From NCBI RefSeq assembly GCF_013409575.1, contig NZ_JACCCY010000001.1:620001-684000 (forward strand): DNA of 64,000 bases, written 5' to 3'. This DNA comes from Macellibacteroides fermentans. Its GTDB lineage: Bacteria; Bacteroidota; Bacteroidia; Bacteroidales; Tannerellaceae. Shown piece by piece: positions 55,998 to 63,401 of the stretch (position 1 is the stretch's first letter; every line of letters begins with the position of its first letter). Position numbers and translations under genes: made by a program. The notes beneath the pieces are model-generated. The model saw nothing but the letters and a program-made list of their open reading frames with translations. It was not told where the DNA came from and ran no database searches.

Positions 55998-56426
55998 GAA
56001 TGATACATATCAGAACAAATGCGTTTAATGAGGCTAAAAGTTCATTTATTAAATCAGCACAGTATACAGACACCGTCCATACCAACCACAAATATTGAAA
56101 TAATCAAACAACTCTCTGATATCAAAATGAAAAAACCAGCCGTAGCAAGGTTTTTATCCATAATACCAGGTGCAGGTTATATTTATACCAAACAACCTCA
56201 GAATGCTGTTACCTCTTTAATAATAAACTCATTATTGGCCTACGCGACTTACACAAGTATTAAGTCAGAGAATTATGGTGTGGCAGGACTAATGGGAGTG
56301 TTTTCATTATCTTTTTATTTCGGGAATATTATTGGGGCAGGTAATAGTGCCAAGAAATATAATCAATATCAAGTTAAACAACAAGCTAACAGACTTATGT
56401 ATTATAATCAAATTAATAACTTTTAA
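55998..56426 (+). pseudogene. C-terminal fragment of a membrane protein (DUF5683-like), frameshifted
   Basis: Two frames read as one protein. Frame one runs from about 55998 (IRTNAFNEAKSSFIKSAQY...) to a stop near 56096. Frame two begins IEIIKQLSDIKMKKPAVARFL and continues through three hydrophobic segments to 56426. The core MKKPAVARFLSIIPGAGYIYTKQ resembles the C-terminal membrane part of larger Bacteroidales proteins. If translation starts at the internal ATG 56127, a 99-residue membrane protein could still be made. Confidence 0.6.
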
Positions 56427-56437
56427 ATTTTATCACA

Positions 56438-56962
56438 ATGTTTGAAAAATTATCTAACAAATGTTTTCTTAAATCGACAGCATTGTTATTGTCGTTTGCA
56501 ATGATGTTTATGTCCTTTACTTTGCCAGCAGGACCGGTTACTTTAAAAAGCGGATCCATTATTCCTTTAGAGCTGCTAAGCACTATTTCAAGTAAAGATT
56601 GCCGGTCAGGTCAAATGATCTACTTCAAAGTAACTAAAGATGTAGTAGCCGAAGGCAAGACTGTTATACCTGCAGGTTCAATTGCAAAAGGACAAATTTC
56701 CAGAGTTAAGAAAAGCGGACTTTTGGGTAGTGAAGGACAAATCGAAGTTGTAATCAGAAGCGTAACAGCTGTTGATGGAACTGACGTTTATTTGACTGGA
56801 GCAAGCCTTAACGATGAAGGAAACAATCAAGTAGCTTTATCAATTGTTTTGACTTTTCTTTGTCTGTTTGGTTTCTTAATTAAAGGAGGTAATGCAGAAA
56901 TTCCTGCAGGAACACTTTGCAATGCAACAGTTGCCGGAAACACAACAATAAATGTTGATTAA
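56438..56962 (+). CDS. Exported protein of unknown function
   Basis: 174 residues: signal peptide or anchor at about 12-32 (STALLLSFAMMFMSFTLPAG), a beta-rich domain with a repeat-like pattern (GSIIPLELL, GKTVIPAGSIAKGQISRVKKSG, GQIEVVIRSVTAVDG), a hydrophobic segment near 134-148 and another IPAGT motif. The IPAGS/IPAGT motifs recall export and conjugation proteins that carry such stretches, but I cannot name a family. Twelve bases after the DUF5683-like fragment. Confidence 0.65.
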   Translation: MFEKLSNKCFLKSTALLLSFAMMFMSFTLPAGPVTLKSGSIIPLELLSTISSKDCRSGQMIYFKVTKDVVAEGKTVIPAGSIAKGQISRVKKSGLLGSEGQIEVVIRSVTAVDGTDVYLTGASLNDEGNNQVALSIVLTFLCLFGFLIKGGNAEIPAGTLCNATVAGNTTINVD

Positions 56963-57173
56963 TAACAGTTTACAACCAATCAACCAAATATTTTATATAA
57001 GATAATAAATTAATTTGGTGATTAGACAAACGCCCTAATCTTTTCATAATTATAACCCGAACATAGTTTCGGGCACTCACAAGTTTAGGTTTTAATTAAA
57101 ATAAGGAAGTTCGGTTCGTGAGAGTCGGACTTTTTGCTTTGTAACAAATAGCAATGCTGGTCCATTAGTTTTT
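56963..57173. other. Intergenic region with weak hairpins
   Basis: Two short inverted repeats (CCCGAA/TTCGGG at 57056-57073, and a 7-bp stem near 57110 followed by TTTTT) may act as terminators for the plus-strand gene. No ORF supported. Confidence 0.4.
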
Positions 57174-57352
57174 CTACTTAATTCCTTCATGAAAAATATG
57201 CTTTGTTTCAAACCTTCTATCAGTTATAATCTTTTCATACTCGGGTTCTACGCAATAGACAATTCGATGTTGCCGGTTTAGCAATTCATTTTAAGTACAA
57301 AACTTGCGTTAAAGTGTCCGATTGCAGAATATATATCAAATAGGATAGTCAT
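57174..57352 (-). pseudogene. Broken start of an MGT-type glycosyltransferase, copy A
   Basis: Starts 6 bases after the BF3164-type gene stop: MTILFDIYSAIGHFNASFVLK, then a frameshift, then ELLNRQHRIVYCVEPEYEKII... to a stop at 57174. This is the N-terminal region (GH motif in AIGHFNAS) of macrolide-type glycosyltransferases. The rest of the gene is gone. Confidence 0.7.
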
Positions 57353-57358
57353 CGTTCT

Positions 57359-58375
57359 TTAATCAAGAAATTCTTTCATATCCAAATATCCAAACTGTAT
57401 ATCGTCATCCATGCTCAAGAGAATCCGGTTGTTATCCCTGTCATAACAAAATCTAGCGATTTTATATCCTGTTTCCAAAGTTTTTAGATAATTACCATCT
57501 AAGTCAAAAACTAAGAATTTGGTGGGAAAATTAGATCTTCCTTCTTTATTTAAAATTTTTTCTCCCGAGTAGAGTACTACTATTCTATTATTGCAAAATT
57601 TCACTGGTCCAAAATGATAAATACCATGTGTTTCTGTATCCCAATTAGGCCCATATATATTGTATTTTAGATCGCCATTGAGGCTACATATTGTCATTAA
57701 GTCATGAGGAGCATAACACTCTACATAGATACCATGTTCCATTGATATATCAAAACAAATACGTTTCTTTTTAACCTCTGGATGAATAGTATAACTCATA
57801 TGCTTTACTTCACCAGTTTTCATATTGAATTTTCCAACAACAGGATTGAAATCACTATTACCAAGAGGTTGTATAGTTACACCAATAGATAATGTATCAC
57901 TTATATAAATATAGTCATTAGGAAATAGCCCTGCATTCATTTTCATTTTTTCTATGGGGAGGTATTCCGGATCTGTAATTACGCTATCCAGATCATAACT
58001 GAAAATTTTATTTTTACCATGATCAGATACGTAAAACTTACGATTTACTTTATCCTCTGCTATATGTCCTATGCGCGCAATTTCTCCAGGTCCTTGTCCT
58101 TTAAGTGCTGTGCTTGTAATATACTTAAAATTGTTTTTATCAAAAATATGTATACATTCATTTTCCGATTTGTAATCATTGATGAATAAATAATTATCGA
58201 CAATTAATGGAAGTGAATAATTATTAATGGGGAGATCTTCGATTACTATCTCTTTTATTCTGTTGTGAACATTAATTATATTATTTCTTTTATTCTGTTT
58301 TTTTTCAGTTGAAGAGCTTGATGAACAGCCTCCAAAAATGATGATGATTAGAAATATACCTAATATTTTATTCAT
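57359..58375 (-). CDS. BF3164-type six-bladed propeller lipoprotein, copy A
   Basis: 338 residues with a lipoprotein signal (FGGC, Cys17) followed by a Ser-rich stretch. The body has repeated blade-like strands (IHIFDKNNFKYITSTALKGQGPGEIARIGHI, NKIFSYDLDSVI, FLVFDLDGNYLKTLETGYKIARFCYD), matching the TolB-like BF3164 family of Bacteroidales. Surface or periplasmic; no activity known. A second copy at 59562-60578 differs at scattered residues, so the duplication is not new. Both copies have the same upstream 370 bases and the same downstream glycosyltransferase fragment. Confidence 0.88.
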   Translation of the reverse strand: MNKILGIFLIIIIFGGCSSSSSTEKKQNKRNNIINVHNRIKEIVIEDLPINNYSLPLIVDNYLFINDYKSENECIHIFDKNNFKYITSTALKGQGPGEIARIGHIAEDKVNRKFYVSDHGKNKIFSYDLDSVITDPEYLPIEKMKMNAGLFPNDYIYISDTLSIGVTIQPLGNSDFNPVVGKFNMKTGEVKHMSYTIHPEVKKKRICFDISMEHGIYVECYAPHDLMTICSLNGDLKYNIYGPNWDTETHGIYHFGPVKFCNNRIVVLYSGEKILNKEGRSNFPTKFLVFDLDGNYLKTLETGYKIARFCYDRDNNRILLSMDDDIQFGYLDMKEFLD

Positions 58376-58742
58376 ATTTTGTAATGTTTTTCAATAAGTC
58401 TTCATTAATAGTATTTGCAACAATATCAGATACTATCATAAAATATTGCTTTGTACAAAAATAAAACATTCGTTCTGTTTATTATGAAATAGACAGGACA
58501 TATTTTGATAATATTTTATTATTCTTGTAATGTTTGATAATAATAACTTCAAAACCGATCCATGTCTCAAGTGTTGAACAAAACAATATTTCTCAAAAAA
58601 CTACTACTGACTGCGCATTTTCTATTCATCTTTATAATAACGTTTGTATAACTTTCCATGTCCCAAATTACAATTTAACACTCTCCTTGTCAGAGAACTG
58701 CTTTCATTAACTCCCTATAATCTTCTTAAAGTTCATATAACT
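58376..58742. other. Shared upstream region of the BF3164-type genes, copy A
   Basis: About 370 bases conserved at 60579-60949 with few differences although noncoding, so it was duplicated with the gene. Contains no supported ORF. It ends at the VapE terminator hairpin. Confidence 0.7.
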
Positions 58743-58784
58743 ATCCCCTAGCCCGGCATTCAATTGAATACCGGGTTGGGGGAT
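58743..58784 (-). terminator. VapE-type 3' hairpin terminator (relic 3)
   Basis: 21 pairs around the palindromic core ATTCAATTGAAT, with one mismatch and two G-U pairs. It follows the stop of the VapE fragment on the minus strand. Confidence 0.88.
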
Positions 58785-58787
58785 TGC

Positions 58788-59263
58788 TTATTTCTCTACT
58801 ACGTGGTATATGGTTCCGGTTTGGGTTCGTTTGGAGGGGATTTGGTGTTTGTGCAGGATGCGGCCGAAATGGATGATTTTGGTGGCCGACAGATTAAAGA
58901 GTTTTTTCTCCTGCAGGCGGCCCAGTATTTCAACGGCAAGGAGCTTCTCTCCTTTCTCTGTGGATTCGGCGGCACGGAAGAATTGCAGGAACAGTTGCTC
59001 TGCAGGTACCTGTACCTGAAATTCTTTGTTGGTCTCCGACAGAATAGCCTCTTCCGGACCCTCAAACCAGTAGCGTTCGCCTCTCTTTATTTCATGCATG
59101 GCCTGGGCATACAACTGGTCGTGGTTAATCTTATCACTGTAACTGATGGAACCTGTAAGGCGTACACAGATGAACCTCCGGCTACCCGAGGTGTCGGTAA
59201 GCACATCGTAGTGGTTGCTTGTGGCGATAAACGAGGCATAGCGGCGCAACGATTCCACCGAAG
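58788..59263 (-). pseudogene. VapE/DUF3874-type gene fragment, C-terminal 157 codons (relic 3)
   Basis: Encodes the helicase C-terminal region with SNHYDVLTDTSGSRRFICVRL and the DUF3874-like tail ending GTIYHVVEK. It is nearly identical to the same part of the gene at 63402-64000. Homology stops at 59263 in the codons for SVESLRR, where an IS4-type transposase fragment begins on the plus strand. Confidence 0.88.
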
Positions 59264-59435
59264 TGGTAAGACACGATTCTGTGGCAATGAAAGAAATTTT
59301 TTATGAATCTGGCTCTTACCACATCTTTGACCAGGCTTATAACAATTTGAAGACATTGTATAAGGTTCATCAGATTGGAGCATTCTTCGTTATCAGGGCA
59401 AAAAAACCTGCGATACACATCCATCATATGATCCT
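59264..59435 (+). pseudogene. IS4-type transposase remnant
   Basis: Plus-strand frame reading VVRHDSVAMKEIFYESGSYHIFDQAYNNLK then TLYKVHQIGAFFVIRAKK. This matches the conserved catalytic-domain stretch of IS4-family transposases (fixed Tyr/Phe-Asp-x-Ala/Gly-Tyr, then FFVxRAK). About 55 codons remain, without terminal repeats. It lies between the VapE fragment and the glycosyltransferase fragment. Confidence 0.75.
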
Positions 59436-59555
59436 TTAATACTCGGCTTCGACACAATAAACAACCCGATGCTTTTCCTTTAACAACTTATCGGCAAGAG
59501 CGAAACTCGCGTTAAGATGTCCGATTGCAGGGTATATGTCGAATAATATAGTCAT
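59436..59555 (-). pseudogene. Broken start of an MGT-type glycosyltransferase, copy B
   Basis: 39 codons from the ATG at 59555: MTILFDIYPAIGHLNASFAL, then ADKLLKEKHRVVYCVEAEY and a stop. Spacing to the BF3164-type gene (6 bases) is the same as in copy A. Cut off at the IS4 remnant. Confidence 0.72.
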
Positions 59556-59561
59556 CGTTCT

Positions 59562-60578
59562 CTAATCAAGAAATTCTTTCATATCCAAATATCCAAACTG
59601 TATATCGTCATCCATACTCATAATAATCCTGTTATTGTCTTTGTCATAACAAAATCTTGCGATTTTATATCCTGTTTCTAAGGTCTTAAGATAATTACCT
59701 TCCAAGTCGAAAATTAAAAAGTTAGTAGGCCAATTAGATCTTCCTTCTTTTGTGAAAGATTTTTCTCCTGAATAGAGAGCAACTATTCTATTCCCACAAA
59801 ATACCACAGGACCATAATGATTAATACCATGCGTTTCCGTATCCCAGTTAGGTCCATAGATATTATATTTTAGATCTCCATTCAGGCTACATATTGTCAT
59901 TAAATCATGAGGGATATAACATTCCACATAAATTCCATACTCTAAAGATATATCAAAACAAATACGTTTCTTTTTTACTTCTGGGTGAATAGTATAACTC
60001 ATATGCTTTATTTCGCCTGTTTTCATATTGAACTTCCCAATAACAGGTTTGAAGTCATTATTACCAATTGGCTCTACGATTACGCCAATAGATAGTGTAT
60101 CGTTAATGTAAACATAGTCCCAAGGGTGTAATTGCTCGCGCATTTTCATTTTTTCAATTGGAAGATATGTCGGATCGGTAATTACACTATCCAAATCATA
60201 ACTGAAAATTTTGTTCTTACCATGATCTGTTACGTAAAACTTACGATTCTTTTTATCTTCTGTTATATGTCCTATACGTGCAATTTCTCCAGGACCTAGT
60301 CCTTTTAGTGCTGTACCTGTAAAATACTTGAAATTGTCTTTGTCGAAGATTTGTATACATTCATTTGCAGATTTGTAATCCTGTATAAACAGATACTTAT
60401 CAACAATAAATATCCATGAATTATTATTGATGAGGAGATCTTCTATTACTATCTCTTTTATTCTGTTGTGAACATTAATTATATTATTTCTTTTATTCTG
60501 TTTTTTTTCAGTTGAAGAGCTTGATGAGCAGCCTCCAAAAATGATGATGATTAGAAATATACCTAATATTTTATTCAT
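59562..60578 (-). CDS. BF3164-type six-bladed propeller lipoprotein, copy B
   Basis: 338 residues, same length and same lipoprotein signal (Cys17) as copy A. Differences are concentrated in the second and middle blades (for example NNNSWIFIVDKYLFIQDYKS, and MREQLHPWDYVYI). Both copies keep an open frame, so both may be functional variants. Forms a two-gene unit with the broken glycosyltransferase start after it. Activity unknown. Confidence 0.88.
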   Translation of the reverse strand: MNKILGIFLIIIIFGGCSSSSSTEKKQNKRNNIINVHNRIKEIVIEDLLINNNSWIFIVDKYLFIQDYKSANECIQIFDKDNFKYFTGTALKGLGPGEIARIGHITEDKKNRKFYVTDHGKNKIFSYDLDSVITDPTYLPIEKMKMREQLHPWDYVYINDTLSIGVIVEPIGNNDFKPVIGKFNMKTGEIKHMSYTIHPEVKKKRICFDISLEYGIYVECYIPHDLMTICSLNGDLKYNIYGPNWDTETHGINHYGPVVFCGNRIVALYSGEKSFTKEGRSNWPTNFLIFDLEGNYLKTLETGYKIARFCYDKDNNRIIMSMDDDIQFGYLDMKEFLD

Positions 60579-60949
60579 ATTCTGTAATGTTTTTCAACAA
60601 GTCTTTATTAATAGTATTTGCAACATTATCAGATACTTTCATAAAATATTGCTTTGTACAAAAATAAAACATTCGTTCTGTTTATTATGAAATAGACAGG
60701 ACATATTTTGATAATATTTTTATTATTCTTGTGATGTTTGATAATAATAACTTCTAAACCGATCCATGTCTCAAGTGTTGAGCAAAACAATATTTCTCAA
60801 AAAACTATTACTGACTGCGTATTTTCTATTCTTCTTTATAATAACGTTTATATAACTTTCCATGTAGCAAATTACAATTTAACACTCACCTTGTCAGAGA
60901 ACCGCTTTTCATTAACTCCCTATAATCTTCTTAAAGTTTCATATAACTC
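60579..60949. other. Shared upstream region of the BF3164-type genes, copy B
   Basis: Matches 58376-58742. No supported ORF. Confidence 0.7.
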
Positions 60950-61017
60950 CTGGCATTCAAATGAATACCTGACTGGGGGGATTTTTCACTTCTCTACTAC
61001 GTGGTATATGGTTCCGA
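60950..61017 (-). pseudogene. VapE-type last codons and decayed hairpin (relic 4)
   Basis: Only the final coding tail (GTIYHVVEK and stop) and a weakened version of the terminator hairpin remain. It joins directly to the downstream side of the pRiA4b-type gene copy 2, with the same junction as relic 1. Confidence 0.78.
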
Positions 61018-61047
61018 ATGTTTACCCTCCATCTGACTCATTTAGAA

Positions 61048-61617
61048 TTATACTTCTTTTAAATCTGCGTTAATTTCATCGAGATTAAAGGTGTCGGCAC
61101 TCCAGATTTCATCTTTTTCCAATCCCAGCCAGTCCCTATATTCTCCAGCTTCTTCACTGTCAGGCATTGTTCGGAAAACATTTTTCATTTCTTCATACCC
61201 ATAGCATCCACCGCAATCTTCGGGCGGACAGCTACCCTTACCCGAAAGACAAATAGCTTCTTTACGTTTGTTGTCGGAAACGGCTTCTAAGGTTATTTCA
61301 TGAACCCAATTGTCTCCAAAATCATATACATATAAAAGTTTACGAATATCGTCTGTAAATATTTTGGACAACTTAATTTTTGATGCATCCAAAGTCTTAA
61401 CACCAAAATCAAAATCATCTTCAGAGGGGATAGCAATGCGAATACTACCTTGATACTCTTTATCCTCAAACTCAAATAAATGATAATCATCCCAGCCGAA
61501 AACGGTTTGTATCACACTATGAAACTGCAGAAACGTAAAATTTGCCGGAATAATAACTTTCCTCCATACCGGAGGTTTGGATATGCCTTTAATCTGAATC
61601 TTGAACTGATATTCCAT
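61048..61617 (-). CDS. Plasmid pRiA4b ORF-3-family protein, copy 2
   Basis: 189 residues, differing from copy 1 at about eight positions (for example VIIPANF for VIVPANF, and a different last residue). The same family motifs are present, including YVYDFGDNWVHEI and CPPEDCGGCYGYEEM. The same upstream 115 bases and the same VapE tail downstream show that a unit of about 800 bases was duplicated. Confidence 0.9.
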   Translation of the reverse strand: MEYQFKIQIKGISKPPVWRKVIIPANFTFLQFHSVIQTVFGWDDYHLFEFEDKEYQGSIRIAIPSEDDFDFGVKTLDASKIKLSKIFTDDIRKLLYVYDFGDNWVHEITLEAVSDNKRKEAICLSGKGSCPPEDCGGCYGYEEMKNVFRTMPDSEEAGEYRDWLGLEKDEIWSADTFNLDEINADLKEV

Positions 61618-61822
61618 ATAATACTAAAATGAGTAGTTTATGCTTTCAAAAATACAATATAGACTTGATATTTTCACATATTAGATATAAATATTATTTC
61701 CTTTCTTTGAATCAATCGTACTATTATCTAAAACAGACCTTTGAGGAGTTTCAAAAACAGTGATTATATATAGAAGTAAAACAATACTGTATTCGTCTAA
61801 TAATTAATTTTTTGGCAAAATA

Positions 61823-61854
61823 TTTGCAAATTCACTTTTTAATCGCAACTTTGC
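61823..61854 (+). promoter_or_regulatory. Promoter of the DUF4143 ATPase gene
   Basis: TTTG (61823-61826), 19 bases, CAACTTTGC (61846-61854), which differs from TAnnTTTG only in its first base. Seventeen bases before the ATG. Confidence 0.6.
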
Positions 61855-61870
61855 AATAAACAGAATTACC

Positions 61871-63016
61871 ATGATAGAAAGAGTATTAAAAACCAAGCTG
61901 TTAGATATGACAACCAAGTATCCGATTGTAACCCTCACGGGTCCGAGACAGTCGGGTAAATCGACTTTACTCAAAACATCATTCCCTACATATCACTATG
62001 TGTCGCTCGAAGACCCGGATATGAGGCTGTTTGCGACAGAAGATCCACGGGGCTTTTTGGCAACCTATCCCGACAAAACGATTATTGACGAAGTGCAGCG
62101 AGTTCCTGAACTGTTTTCGTACATACAAACTCACGTTGATAAAGAAAATAAGGAAGGAATGTATCTATTAGCGGGTTCGCACAACTTTCTGTTAATGGAA
62201 AGCATTAATCAATCACTTGCAGGGAGAACAGCTATATTGAACTTGTTACCATTCTCACATCACGAAATGCAAACAGGTAATATACTACCCCCAACAATTG
62301 ATGAAGAGATATACAAAGGAGCTTATCCTCGTCTTTACGATAAAAATATTACTCCAACAGATTACTATCCGTACTACATTCAAACTTATGTGGAGCGAGA
62401 TGTTCGTCTGATGAAAAATATTGGCGATTTGAGCAAATTTATTCGCTTTATCAAACTATGTGCAGGTCGTATCGGACAATTGCTTAATTTGTCCGGATTA
62501 GCAAATGAATGTGGAATATCTGTATCGACAGCAACAGCATGGATGTCGTTACTCGAAGCAAGCTATATCGCATATCTTCTCAAACCAGACCATAATAACT
62601 ACGCAAAGCGATTAGTTAAAAGTCCGAAACTTTATTTTCATGATACAGGATTGGCGTGCTCACTATTGGATATAAAGAGTGCTGAACAAGTGTCAACTCA
62701 CTTTCTAAGAGGAGGCTTATTTGAAAATTTGGTTATCAATGAATTTATTAAAGAGTCTCTCAATAAAGGAGAAGAATCAAACTTGACCTTTTGGCGAGAC
62801 AGCACAGGTAACGAGATTGATTTACTCCAAACAATCGCAGGCAAGCAGAATGCCTACGAAATAAAATCCGGAGCAACTTACACATCCGACTATTTTAAAG
62901 GTATCAGCAAATGGGCAAAACTATCAGGTGCAGCACCCGAACAATGTTTTGCTATTTATGCTGGGGATAAGTCAATGAAAACCTCATATGGAGAGGTGAT
63001 GTCGTGGAACAAATAA
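61871..63016 (+). CDS. AAA ATPase with DUF4143 C-terminal domain
   Basis: 381 residues. Walker A GPRQSGKST (24-32), Walker B TIIDEVQRVPEL (about 70-81), sensor-like YLLAGSHNFLLM, then the DUF4143 part with SKFIRFIKLCAGRIGQLLNLSGLAN, FHDTGLACSLL, GGLFENLVINEF and the nuclease-like FWRDSTGNEIDLL with YEIKSG. The C-terminal motif resembles PD-(D/E)xK folds. A widespread prokaryotic family with no settled function. It faces opposite to its neighbours and has its own promoter. Confidence 0.9.
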   Translation: MIERVLKTKLLDMTTKYPIVTLTGPRQSGKSTLLKTSFPTYHYVSLEDPDMRLFATEDPRGFLATYPDKTIIDEVQRVPELFSYIQTHVDKENKEGMYLLAGSHNFLLMESINQSLAGRTAILNLLPFSHHEMQTGNILPPTIDEEIYKGAYPRLYDKNITPTDYYPYYIQTYVERDVRLMKNIGDLSKFIRFIKLCAGRIGQLLNLSGLANECGISVSTATAWMSLLEASYIAYLLKPDHNNYAKRLVKSPKLYFHDTGLACSLLDIKSAEQVSTHFLRGGLFENLVINEFIKESLNKGEESNLTFWRDSTGNEIDLLQTIAGKQNAYEIKSGATYTSDYFKGISKWAKLSGAAPEQCFAIYAGDKSMKTSYGEVMSWNK

Positions 63017-63356
63017 AATTCAAAACACAGTTCCTTCTACATCCTTATCTTTACACCACCTCATAATTGACAGCATTAAAAGAACTCAGAACACTCTTTA
63101 CTTTAACAAGGATGTAACTCTAAGTTACCCCCTTGCTCCAACTTTTGATTTTCAAAAGTATTTACTATACTTGTGGCGTGTCCGAGTAACTTTCTAACCT
63201 CAGCGGAATTGTACCGCTGTTTGGAAAGTCACTCGGACACTCCTTATTTATCAGCTTATTCGAGCAATCCCTCTTCTATCCAATTAGCCATATTCAGGCT
63301 TATATGGTGACCTTTGTATCCCACCAAAGCTTCTTAATTCTCGTCTATAACAGTAC
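63017..63356. other. Intergenic region with a large stem-loop
   Basis: Contains a two-step stem-loop (separate entry) and an 8-bp inverted repeat ACTTTTGA/TCAAAAGT at 63141-63159. On the minus strand around 63265-63345 a short frame (EALVGYKGHHISLNMANWIEEGLLE then stop) reads like the tail of a lost gene. Nothing else seen. Confidence 0.4.
63178..63240. repeat. Two-step stem-loop of about 63 bases
   Basis: Outer stem of 17 pairs with one mismatch (63178-63194 with 63224-63240) and an inner 6-bp stem CAGCGG/CCGCTG (63201-63206 with 63214-63219). No T-run on either side, so more like a structured RNA or repeat element than a terminator. Confidence 0.75.
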
Positions 63357-63396
63357 CCCCCCATCCCGGCATTCAATTGAATGCCGAGCTAGGGGG
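63357..63396 (-). terminator. Terminator of the VapE-type gene (copy 5)
   Basis: Stem of about 17 pairs with three mismatches around the core ATTCAATTGAAT, just after the stop at 63402. Relatives occur at 50321, 55689, 58743 and 60950. Confidence 0.88.
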
Positions 63397-63401
63397 ATTG
63401 C

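Noticed and set aside
58764-59306. 180-codon open frame on the plus strand
   Set aside because: It is the antisense shadow of the VapE fragment; the minus-strand frame matches the same gene at 63402-64000 and has motifs, the plus frame has none.
63141-63159. Possible IS21 end (TCAAAAGTAT) near 63152
   Set aside because: Only about ten bases match the IS21 terminal subrepeat and no second end or target duplication was found; it is also explained by the local inverted repeat.
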